A stretch of 17,382 bases of DNA from NCBI GenBank assembly GCA_021802115.1, contig JAKABA010000066.1:1-17382 (forward strand). Reading direction: 5' to 3'. This document shows positions 1 to 5,617 of this stretch, one piece after another. Position 1 is the stretch's first letter; each line of letters begins with the position of its first letter. Below the pieces are notes generated by a model. It ran no database searches. It worked only from the letters and a program-made list of their open reading frames with translations, and was not told where the DNA came from. The translations under genes and the position numbers were made by a program. Source of the stretch: a bacterium (lineage in GTDB: Bacteria; Chloroflexota; Dormibacteria; UBA8260; Bog-877).

Positions 1-10
1 GAGGCCCAGA

Positions 11-799
11 TTGGAGGCTGAGCCGCAGCGACCTCTGGTACGGAGCCGCCGGCTCGCGTGCTGGGCGGTCGAAGGGGTCGCGGAGGTGGCGCCCGGGGAC
101 GATCTCGCCCGGCTCTGTCGCGGCCCCCTGCAGGGGGCCGGCGGGCTGGAGCCCTGGGACGTGGTGCTCGTCACTCACAAGGTGATCTCCAAGGCGGAGG
201 GACGCATGGTGCTGCTCGAGGACGTCACCCCCGGCGACGTCGCGGTCGCCATCAGCCAGCGGGTGGGTCAGGACCCACGCATGGTGGAGGTGATCCTGCG
301 CGAGAGCCGGGCCGTGATCCGAGCCGAACCGGGAGTCCTGGTGACCGAGACCGTCCACGGTTTCATCTGCGCCAACGCCGGGGTCGATCGCAGCAACGTC
401 GGGGGTGGCTCGGCGGTGATCTGCCTGCCGCTGGACCCCGACGGGTCCGCCGGCGCGCTCAGGGCCGCCTGGCTCGACCTGGCCGGCGGCGGTCCGCTGG
501 GAGTGATCGTCACGGACACCTTCGGCCGGCCCTTCCGGGAGGGTGCGGTCAATGTGGCGATCGGCGCGGCGGGCATTCCCGCCCTGAGCGATCACCGCGG
601 CCTGCTCGATGGCCGGGGCTATCTCCTGCATGCCTCCACGATCGGCACCGCCGACGAGATAGCCGGGATCGGCGAGCTGGTGATGGGCAAGCTGGACGGG
701 ATTCCCCTGGCGGTGGTGCGGGGCTTGACCTGGAGTGGGCCCGAGGCGGGGGCGGGGGTGCTCCGGCGCCCACCCGCCCAGGACATCTTCCGGCGTTGA
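11..799 (+). CDS. cofE: Coenzyme F420-0:L-glutamate ligase (CofE type)
   Basis: The product adds glutamate residues to F420-0 using GTP, the last step of coenzyme F420 synthesis in the cytoplasm. Family motifs are clear: KVISKAEGR at residues 57-65, HGFICANAGVDRSNV at 116-130, TDTFGRPFR at 168-176 and VMGKLDG at 224-230. At 262 residues it is the size of stand-alone CofE. It lacks the C-terminal nitroreductase-like domain of mycobacterial FbiB. The start is a TTG 10 bases from the window edge. The frame is open to the edge, so a longer N-terminus cannot be excluded, although the conserved part already begins near residue 16. Another frame closes at a TGA at 19-21 and could be the tail of an upstream overlapping gene (cofD would be typical), but seven codons cannot show this. 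Confidence 0.93.
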   Translation: MEAEPQRPLVRSRRLACWAVEGVAEVAPGDDLARLCRGPLQGAGGLEPWDVVLVTHKVISKAEGRMVLLEDVTPGDVAVAISQRVGQDPRMVEVILRESRAVIRAEPGVLVTETVHGFICANAGVDRSNVGGGSAVICLPLDPDGSAGALRAAWLDLAGGGPLGVIVTDTFGRPFREGAVNVAIGAAGIPALSDHRGLLDGRGYLLHASTIGTADEIAGIGELVMGKLDGIPLAVVRGLTWSGPEAGAGVLRRPPAQDIFRR

Positions 800-810
800 G
801 CCGGCGCGCC

Positions 811-816
811 TACTAT
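811..816 (+). promoter_or_regulatory. Candidate -10 element (TACTAT) upstream of the moaDE unit
   Basis: TACTAT matches the TAnnnT pattern found before many starts in this window. It lies 6 bases before a GTG at 823, the spacing expected for a leaderless transcript. No convincing -35 is visible at 16-18 bases. Inferred from pattern only. Confidence 0.45.
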
Positions 817-822
817 CTTGGG

Positions 823-864
823 GTGACGATGTCCAAGGTGGGACCGGCGGGTGCCGGACGGTGA
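823..864 (+). CDS. Possible 13-residue leaderless leader peptide before moaD
   Basis: A GTG start 6 bases after the TACTAT hexamer opens a frame that reads VTMSKVGPAGAGR and stops at TGA 862-864. That stop overlaps the moaD start as GTGA (861-864), the same junction used between moaD and moaE. No Shine-Dalgarno sequence precedes moaD, so ribosomes finishing this frame could re-initiate on moaD. The peptide resembles no known product. The reading is an inference from promoter spacing and overlap. The alternative is that the transcript has a short untranslated leader and this frame means nothing. Confidence 0.35.
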   Translation: MTMSKVGPAGAGR

Positions 865-1124
865 GCGTCACCGCGGTGCGGATCCTGCTGTTCGCGACCA
901 TGCGCCGGGCCGCCGGCTGCGCGGTGGCTGAGGTCGAGCTTCCCTCCCAGGGCGGGTCCGTGGAGTGGTGCTGGGAGGCGCTCTGCCAGCAGCATCCCGA
1001 CCTCAGCCGTCACCGGGACACGGTCCGCCCCGCCCTCAATCGGAGCTATGTCGGCTGGGACCAGGTCGTGGTCGGGGGTGACGAGCTCGCCTTCATCCCG
1101 CCGGTGTCCGGAGGAGCCGGGTGA
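861..1124 (+). CDS. moaD: Molybdopterin synthase small (sulfur-carrier) subunit MoaD
   Basis: MoaD is a ubiquitin-fold protein that carries sulfur as a C-terminal thiocarboxylate and donates it to precursor Z within molybdopterin synthase. The product is 87 residues, normal for the family. It opens with the typical beta strand VRILLFATMRRAAG, and the late segment ELAFIPPVSGG is the family C-terminus. The GTG at 861 places that first strand properly. The gene overlaps moaE by four bases (GTGA at 1121-1124), which fixes the partner. One feature is odd: the usual terminal Gly-Gly is followed by Ala-Gly, so the protein as encoded ends SGGAG. The activating enzyme normally adenylates a terminal glycine after Gly-Gly, so the two extra residues would need removal or tolerance. 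Identity is well supported. Confidence 0.88.
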   Translation: MSVTAVRILLFATMRRAAGCAVAEVELPSQGGSVEWCWEALCQQHPDLSRHRDTVRPALNRSYVGWDQVVVGGDELAFIPPVSGGAG

Positions 1125-1504
1125 CGATCCGCGTGGCGCTCGGCGACGAGGAGATCGACGTGGCCGCCATGCAGGCGGATCTCGACCTTCGCGGCGTCGG
1201 AGGGATCGCCACCTTCGTGGGGGTTGTGCGCGATCCTGACCAGGGCCGATCCGTGTCCCATCTCACCTACGAGGCGTATTCGGAGATGGCGTTGCAGGAG
1301 CTGGGCGCGATCTCCGCGGAGGCCCTCCGCCAGGAGGGGGTGCGGGAGGTCGCGGTGCGGCATCGCACCGGCCGGGTCGAGCGGGGAGTGGCATCGGTGG
1401 CCGTGGTGGTGGGGGCGGCCCATCGGCACCAGGCGCTGGACGCCTGCACCTACGTGATCGACGAGCTCAAGCGACGGGCTCCGATCTGGAAGGTGGAGGA
1501 CTGA
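1121..1504 (+). CDS. moaE: Molybdopterin synthase large subunit MoaE
   Basis: MoaE is the catalytic subunit of molybdopterin synthase and converts precursor Z to molybdopterin with sulfur from MoaD. The 127-residue protein carries the family features in order: GGIATFVGVVRD at 28-39, LTYEAY at 48-53, HRTG at 81-84, AHRHQALDAC at 100-109 and the C-terminal ELKRRAPIWKVE at 115-126. K117 and K124 fall where the catalytic lysines of E. coli MoaE lie. The GTG start overlaps the moaD stop, so the two subunits are probably translated together in equal amounts. No other molybdenum cofactor genes are present in the window. The next gene has its own promoter-like sequence. Confidence 0.95.
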   Translation: MTIRVALGDEEIDVAAMQADLDLRGVGGIATFVGVVRDPDQGRSVSHLTYEAYSEMALQELGAISAEALRQEGVREVAVRHRTGRVERGVASVAVVVGAAHRHQALDACTYVIDELKRRAPIWKVED

Positions 1505-1518
1505 ATTCAGTCCCCTGT

Positions 1519-1524
1519 TAGACT
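1519..1524 (+). promoter_or_regulatory. Candidate leaderless promoter -10 (TAGACT) of the ABC exporter
   Basis: TAGACT lies 8 bases before the GTG start at 1533, with no Shine-Dalgarno sequence between them. The wider 17-mer at 1511-1527 matches 15 of 17 bases of the sequence at 4716-4732 upstream of the SDR gene. Confidence 0.55.
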
Positions 1525-1532
1525 CGAATCCC

Positions 1533-2396
1533 GTGGCCAGCACACAAGCCCTACACGGGCCGGGCTCCGCGTCCCGCCCCAGGGCCCCGCAGTCAGGTCC
1601 TATCGCACGGCGCCTGGAGCTGCTCTCCGAGCTGGTCCGCCGCGACGTCAGGGCGCGCTACCACGGCTCCGTCCTGGGGATCGGGTGGACCCTGATCAAC
1701 CCGTTGGTCTTCATGCTGGTCTATGCGGTCGTGTTCGGCGACCTCATCGGGATCAAGGGCCCGAGCGGCAAGTCCTACGCGGTCTTCATCCTGTCTGGCC
1801 TGCTGGCCTGGACCTTCTTCTCCCAGGCGTTGGTGATGGCCGCCAGCAGCATCATCGCCAACTCGGGGGTGGTCCGCAAGGTGGCCTTTCCCTGGATGCT
1901 GCTCACGGTGTCCTCGGTGATCGCGGCCCTGGTGAACTTCCTGATCAGCCTGGTCCTGCTGGTCCCCTTCATGATCCTGGCCAAGGCGCCGGTGGGGCTG
2001 CCCCTGCTGGCGATCCCTCCCCTGGTGGTGGTCACCTTCGGGCTCTGTTTGGGGCTGGGCCTGATGCTGGCGGCGGGCAGCGTGTACTTCCGGGACCTGC
2101 AGTACCTCATCAACCTGGCCACCATGATCTGGTTCTACCTGACCCCGGTGATCTGGCCCTTCGCCCGCTATGAGGGATTCTTCGGGCGCGGCAAGATCGG
2201 CCTGCTCGCGCACATCGTGGTCTACGCCAACCCGATGACCTGGATCGTGCTCTCCTTCCAGGACGTGTTTGTGTTCAACCGCTGGCCCCAGCACTGGCAC
2301 GGCCTGATCTACTGCACGGTGCTGGCGGTCGCCCTCATCTGGCTCGGCATGCGCGTCTTTCGACGCCTGCGGCGGCGGTTCGCCGAGGAGATCTGA
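1533..2396 (+). CDS. wzm: ABC-2 type polysaccharide export permease (Wzm/TagG family)
   Basis: This is the membrane subunit of a two-gene ABC exporter that moves finished lipid-linked polysaccharide (O-antigen-like or teichoic-acid-like) across the cytoplasmic membrane. The 287-residue protein has a cytoplasmic N-terminus with the family motif ARYHGSVLGIGWTLINP (41-57). About six hydrophobic segments follow (roughly 54-72, 84-108, 122-150, 158-182, 192-210 and 255-273), with YFRDLQYL at 185-192 and YLTPVIWP at 202-209. The GTG at 1533 is chosen because of the -10 hexamer 8 bases upstream. The stop overlaps the ATPase start by one base (TGATG), so the two are coupled. No glycosyltransferase is adjacent, so the exported glycan cannot be named. 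Confidence 0.9.
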   Translation: MASTQALHGPGSASRPRAPQSGPIARRLELLSELVRRDVRARYHGSVLGIGWTLINPLVFMLVYAVVFGDLIGIKGPSGKSYAVFILSGLLAWTFFSQALVMAASSIIANSGVVRKVAFPWMLLTVSSVIAALVNFLISLVLLVPFMILAKAPVGLPLLAIPPLVVVTFGLCLGLGLMLAAGSVYFRDLQYLINLATMIWFYLTPVIWPFARYEGFFGRGKIGLLAHIVVYANPMTWIVLSFQDVFVFNRWPQHWHGLIYCTVLAVALIWLGMRVFRRLRRRFAEEI

Positions 2397-3634
2397 TGGA
2401 AGCCGTGATCGCCGCCGAGAACCTGGCCAAGCGTTTCCGCATCTACCACCAGCGCAGCGAGACCCTAAAGGAGGTGCTGGTGGACCGCCGCCGCTCTCGG
2501 TACGAGGAGTTCTGGGCGGTCAATGACATCAGTTTCGAGGTGCCGGAGGGGCAGACGTTCGGGATCATCGGAGCCAACGGGTCCGGCAAGTCGACCCTGC
2601 TGAAGTGCATCGCCGGGATCCTGGTGCCGGACCGCGGCCGGGTCTCCGTCCGGGGCCGGATGGCGTCGCTCCTGGAGGTCGGCGCCGGCTTTCACCCTGA
2701 CTACAGTGGACGCGAGAACATCTACCTGAACGGGGCGATCCTGGGGCTGCCGCGCCGCTACATCAACTCTGTGATCGACGAGATCGTGGGGTTCGCGGAG
2801 CTGGAGCAGTTCATCGACAACCCGGTGCGCAACTACAGCTCCGGGATGTACACCCGGCTCGGCTTCTCGATCGCGATCCACATGGACCCCGATGTAATGT
2901 TGATCGACGAGGTCCTGGCGGTCGGGGACGAGTCATTCCAGCGTCGCTGCATGGACCACATCGAGGGAATGCGGCGGGAGGGCCGGACCCTGGTCTTCGT
3001 CTCCCACGCCGCGGAGACCGTGCGCAAGCTCTGTGACCAATGCCTCTGGATCGATCATGGGGTGCAGCGGGCGGCCGGGCGCACCGGGGACGTGGTCGAC
3101 GCCTACATCGGCGAGGTCAACCGGCATGAGACCGAGCTGCTGCGGGCGATCTCCGCCAATCTTGGGGGTTCCGGCCCCGGCTGGATGGGGGTGCGGATCG
3201 CCGCGGTCGAGCTCCGAGGCAGCGAGGGCGATTTCAACTCCATCAGGACCGGCGAGGAACTTTCGATCCACATCAGCTACGAGGCCCCGCGGCCGCTGCG
3301 AGGGGTGCGCTTCCGGGCCTCCTTCTATCCGGCCGGCCAGGACATCCTGGTCAGCACCAGGACCGATGACGCCGAGCTGGGTGGCATGACCCTGCCCCCG
3401 GAGGGCACCGTGGTCCTCACCGTCCCCCAGGTGCCGCTCTTGGACGGCGTGTACGGCCTGAAGGTGGAGATCGAGGACATCACCAGCAGCCGCCAATACG
3501 TCGAGGTGGATCGGCCCCAGGCCTTCCGTGTGCAGGGTGGCCACCGCCTCGAGGCGGGGCTGGCCCTGATCGGGCACAGGTGGGAGGTCCCCGCCGCCGA
3601 CCCCAGTGAGATGCAGGTGTCGGCGACCGGATAG
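2396..3634 (+). CDS. wzt: Polysaccharide ABC exporter ATPase with C-terminal glycan-recognition-like domain (Wzt/TagH family)
   Basis: This is the ATPase partner of the preceding permease. The nucleotide-binding domain (about 1-235) shows Walker A GANGSGKST at 59-67, the signature YSSGM at 147-151, Walker B VMLIDE at 167-172, a D-loop at VGDES and the switch His204. It belongs to the family in which the ATPase is followed by an extra domain. Residues about 250-400 form a beta-rich segment (for example LSIHISYEAPRPLRGVRFRA) placed and patterned like the Wzt C-terminal carbohydrate-binding domain, which in characterised O-antigen exporters recognises the end of the finished glycan. Total length of 412 residues fits the long, domain-bearing form. 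The glycan specificity is unknown. Confidence 0.9.
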   Translation: MEAVIAAENLAKRFRIYHQRSETLKEVLVDRRRSRYEEFWAVNDISFEVPEGQTFGIIGANGSGKSTLLKCIAGILVPDRGRVSVRGRMASLLEVGAGFHPDYSGRENIYLNGAILGLPRRYINSVIDEIVGFAELEQFIDNPVRNYSSGMYTRLGFSIAIHMDPDVMLIDEVLAVGDESFQRRCMDHIEGMRREGRTLVFVSHAAETVRKLCDQCLWIDHGVQRAAGRTGDVVDAYIGEVNRHETELLRAISANLGGSGPGWMGVRIAAVELRGSEGDFNSIRTGEELSIHISYEAPRPLRGVRFRASFYPAGQDILVSTRTDDAELGGMTLPPEGTVVLTVPQVPLLDGVYGLKVEIEDITSSRQYVEVDRPQAFRVQGGHRLEAGLALIGHRWEVPAADPSEMQVSATG

Positions 3635-3647
3635 GGCTTTAGCGTGG

Positions 3648-3669
3648 GCCTGGGCGGGCTCACCCAGGC
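3648..3669 (+). terminator. Hairpin after the exporter operon
   Basis: GCCTGGG (3648-3654) and CCCAGGC (3663-3669) form a perfect 7-bp stem with an 8-base loop, 13 bases after the ATPase stop. No T-run follows, so it would be a non-canonical terminator or a 3' end stabiliser. Confidence 0.5.
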
Positions 3670-3691
3670 GGATCCCCATCGGGAGGGGCCG

Positions 3692-3715
3692 TCCGCCAAA
3701 TTGCGGCGAGGCGGA
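3692..3715 (-). terminator. Hairpin between convergent genes
   Basis: TCCGCC (3692-3697) and GGCGGA (3710-3715) are perfect inverted arms with a 12-base loop, placed about 35 bases beyond the stop of the minus-strand GtrA-like gene. It may end that transcript. The evidence is position and symmetry only. Confidence 0.35.
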
Positions 3716-3750
3716 ACTGCTGCTCAGGAGTTCTCTGCGCCGCGCTGCGG

Positions 3751-4191
3751 TCAGCCGAAGGTGACGCGGTTGTTGACCAGGTAGTTCCAGATCGCCGCCA
3801 GCCCAATCCCCACCGTGAGCGCCACCAGGTAGAAGAGGTGCAGCTTGTCGGTCCCGACCAACAGCGCCGTCTCCTGGATCGCCAGACCCACCACCGAGAC
3901 CGCCTCGAAGGTGATGGCGCGGCGCCAGAGGTTCTCGGTCTCGCGGTCGCGCCAGGTGAGCAGCGAATTGAGGGTGAAGGTGACTCCGATCGCCGTCTGA
4001 ATCGCTATCCCCGAGGCGAGCCAGAGGGGCAGGAAGAACAGGTGGTGGTACAGCAGGGCGGTCCCCAGGATCGTGGTGGCTGCCCCCACCAGGCCCACGA
4101 AGCTGAACAGGACGACCCGCTGCCCATGCTCGCGGACCAGTCCGTCAGCTGGCCCGAAGCTCATCTCGGAGAGATCGTAGAGCTTGCCCAC
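3751..4191 (-). CDS. GtrA-like small membrane protein
   Basis: This is a four-helix membrane protein of the GtrA/DPMS family. Characterised members help move undecaprenyl- or polyprenyl-linked sugars across the membrane, or assist a glycosyltransferase. Hydrophobic segments lie near residues 27-50, 54-76, 93-113 and 119-138 of the 146-residue product. The C-terminus IWNYLVNNRVTFG is the typical NY...R..F ending. The start was chosen at GTG 4189-4191 because TAACCT lies exactly 8 bases upstream on this strand. A TTG at 4207-4209 in the same frame would add six residues but would overlap that hexamer. The gene is convergent with the polysaccharide exporter, so a shared role in cell-surface glycan assembly is plausible but unproven. 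Confidence 0.82.
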   Translation of the reverse strand: MGKLYDLSEMSFGPADGLVREHGQRVVLFSFVGLVGAATTILGTALLYHHLFFLPLWLASGIAIQTAIGVTFTLNSLLTWRDRETENLWRRAITFEAVSVVGLAIQETALLVGTDKLHLFYLVALTVGIGLAAIWNYLVNNRVTFG

Positions 4192-4199
4192 GGCCAGCA

Positions 4200-4205
4200 A
4201 GGTTA
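4200..4205 (-). promoter_or_regulatory. Candidate leaderless promoter -10 (TAACCT) of the GtrA-like gene
   Basis: Read on the minus strand, TAACCT occupies 4205 down to 4200. Eight bases separate it from the GTG at 4191. There is no Shine-Dalgarno sequence between them. Confidence 0.45.
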
Positions 4206-4284
4206 ACAAACGGGTTCATCCAAAGTCGTGTCCATCCGACCACGGGCCGGTGACGAGGCTTGGTGAGAGCCGTCTGGTTGTGGG

Positions 4285-4290
4285 TAAACT
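4285..4290 (+). promoter_or_regulatory. Candidate leaderless promoter -10 (TAAACT)
   Basis: TAAACT lies 9 bases before the ATG at 4300. A weak -35-like TTGGTG sits at 4260-4265 (19-base spacer). Together with the minus-strand signal at 4205-4200 it makes 4192-4299 a divergent promoter region. Confidence 0.5.
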
Positions 4291-4299
4291 GCGGTTGCG

Positions 4300-4635
4300 A
4301 TGCCTTTTTCGATCACCTTCCTGATCTTCCTGGCGGTGTGGGTCTACGCCGTCATCGACACCGTTCTCCACCGCTCGGTGCCGTTCCGGGAGCGCATCCT
4401 GACCGGTCTCTTCCTGATCTTGCTGCCGCCGCTCGGGGTGGTGGTCTGGGCGGTCCTGCTGGGCCATGGCCTGCTCCGCCTCGGGATACTCCTGGTGTTC
4501 GCGATCACCATCCTGGGCCTGCTCTCCAGGGCGGTCGTCCCCGGGCTGGTCGTGATCCTGCTGGTGGTAGTGGCGGCGGCGGCCCTGCACCGGTTCGACC
4601 GCCGCGGCAGCCGGGCGACCCACACGAGGATCTGA
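4300..4635 (+). CDS. Small hydrophobic membrane protein, PLDc_N-like
   Basis: A 111-residue, very hydrophobic protein. Predicted membrane segments lie at about 4-20, 34-56, 58-76 and 79-95, and a basic tail (FDRRGSRATHTRI) follows. Residues 10-56, with an aromatic/Asp stretch, a basic patch and then LPPLGVVVWAVLL, resemble the short membrane domain that precedes phospholipase D-type cardiolipin synthases, which also occurs alone in many bacteria. No catalytic HKD motif is present, so no enzyme activity is implied. It has an ATG start with the -10 hexamer 9 bases upstream and no Shine-Dalgarno sequence. The family assignment is tentative. That it is a real membrane protein gene is more secure. 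Confidence 0.72.
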   Translation: MPFSITFLIFLAVWVYAVIDTVLHRSVPFRERILTGLFLILLPPLGVVVWAVLLGHGLLRLGILLVFAITILGLLSRAVVPGLVVILLVVVAAAALHRFDRRGSRATHTRI

Positions 4636-4715
4636 GGCTCGGCCCTGCGCTCGGGGCAATTCAGATCGCGGCGTTGGTCGCCCGAGCTCACGGCCGATCT
4701 GACCTCACTCCCGCG

Positions 4716-4732
4716 TCCCCTGTCACACTCGA
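4716..4732 (+). promoter_or_regulatory. Promoter-like 17-mer shared with the exporter promoter
   Basis: The 17 bases TCCCCTGTCACACTCGA differ at only two positions from 1511-1527, where the embedded hexamer is the probable -10 of the exporter. Here the equivalent hexamer is CACACT (4724-4729). A start of transcription near 4737 would leave a leader of about 30 bases that holds a strong Shine-Dalgarno sequence (GGGAGGAG, 4754-4761). Confidence 0.4.
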
Positions 4733-4768
4733 CGCTGCCAGATCGGTAGGACAGGGAGGAGTGGTCGC

Positions 4769-5530
4769 ATGGGGCGGTTCGATGGGCAGGTGGCGGTCAT
4801 AACCGGCGGCGGGCAGGGAATAGGGGAGGCGACCTGTGAGCGCCTGGTCGATGAGGGGGCGATGGTGGTGGTCGCCGACCTGGTCGAGGCCTCCGCTCAC
4901 AGGGTCGCCACGAGGCTTGCCGGCGAGGGGAGAAGGACCTTGGCGGTGGGATGCGATGTGCAGCAGGAGCCCAGCGTCGAGGCGCTGTTCGAACGAACTC
5001 TCGACGCCTTCGGGAGGGTCGACATCCTGGTCAGCAACGCCGGCCTCACCCGCGACAACCTCCTGCACAAGATGCCCCTCGAGGACTGGGACCAGGTGCT
5101 CCAGGTCCACTGTCGCGGCGCCTTCCTGTGCGCCCGCGCCGCGGCTCGCACCATGGTCCAGCAGAGGCGGGGCAAGCTGGTCTTCCTCTCGTCGACCTCG
5201 GCCCTGGGTAACCGCGGTCAGGCCAACTACGCGACCGCCAAGGCCGGGATCCAGGGGCTGACGCGCACGCTGGCGCTGGAGCTCGGCCCCTTCAACATCA
5301 ACGTCAACTCGGTGGCGCCGGGATTCGTCGACACCGCGATGACCCGAGCCGTCGCCGAGCGCCTCCATCTGAGCCTGGAGGAGTTCCACCGCCAGTCCCG
5401 GGAGCGGATTCCCCTGGGCCGGCTGGGAACACCCCAGGACATCGCCGCGGTGATCGCCTTCCTGTGTTCGGAGGACTCCTCGTACGTCAGCGGCCAGGTC
5501 CTCTACGTGAACGGTGGCCGGCCCGCCTGA
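4769..5530 (+). CDS. Short-chain dehydrogenase/reductase, FabG-like
   Basis: A classical SDR, probably an NADP(H)- or NAD(H)-dependent 3-oxoacyl-(ACP or CoA) reductase or related alcohol dehydrogenase. In the 253-residue protein the cofactor motif TGGGQGIG is at 12-19, CDV at 62-64, SNAG at 89-92, and the catalytic Ser141, Tyr154 and Lys158 (YATAK) are in place, followed by PGFVDT at 184-189. The usual Asn of the tetrad (VN..G) is His114 here (VHCRG), and NNAG is SNAG. Both variants occur in other SDRs. The ATG is supported by a strong Shine-Dalgarno sequence, GGGAGGAG, 7 bases upstream. The substrate is not predictable. No fatty-acid synthesis genes are near, so I do not name it fabG. Confidence 0.9.
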   Translation: MGRFDGQVAVITGGGQGIGEATCERLVDEGAMVVVADLVEASAHRVATRLAGEGRRTLAVGCDVQQEPSVEALFERTLDAFGRVDILVSNAGLTRDNLLHKMPLEDWDQVLQVHCRGAFLCARAAARTMVQQRRGKLVFLSSTSALGNRGQANYATAKAGIQGLTRTLALELGPFNINVNSVAPGFVDTAMTRAVAERLHLSLEEFHRQSRERIPLGRLGTPQDIAAVIAFLCSEDSSYVSGQVLYVNGGRPA

Positions 5531-5560
5531 GCCGCGCGCTCACGGCTGACAGCCGGCTCC

Positions 5561-5588
5561 CAGATCACCCACAGCCTCCTCTGATCTG
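5561..5588 (+). promoter_or_regulatory. Inverted repeat upstream of the htrA-type gene
   Basis: CAGATCA (5561-5567) and TGATCTG (5582-5588) are perfect 7-base inverted arms with a 14-base spacer. A second pair, ACCCAC (5567-5572) and GTGGGT (5590-5595), interlocks with it, so both cannot form as simple hairpins at once. The repeat sits 14 bases before the -10 hexamer. It may be an operator or the terminator of the SDR gene. The sequence alone cannot decide. Confidence 0.35.
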
Positions 5589-5602
5589 AGTGGGTTACCG
5601 TG

Positions 5603-5608
5603 TAGATT
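5603..5608 (+). promoter_or_regulatory. Candidate leaderless promoter -10 (TAGATT) of the htrA-type gene
   Basis: TAGATT lies 9 bases before the GTG at 5618 and 66 bases before the in-frame ATG at 5675. No good -35 is visible. Confidence 0.45.
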
Positions 5609-5617
5609 CGGACTGAG

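Noticed and set aside
1..21. Possible tail of an upstream gene ending at TGA 19-21
   Set aside because: Only seven codons are visible, so neither coding status nor identity (cofD would be the usual neighbour) can be supported.
4649..4687. GCTCGGG/CCCGAGC inverted repeat after the 4300-4635 gene
   Set aside because: The 25-base loop is large and there is no T-run; too weak to call a terminator.
4649..4744. Repeated CAGATC and GATCTG hexamers around the SDR promoter, also seen near the htrA-type promoter
   Set aside because: CAGATC also occurs several times inside coding regions (for example near 5884 and 6415), and the spacings differ, so a shared operator is not supported.
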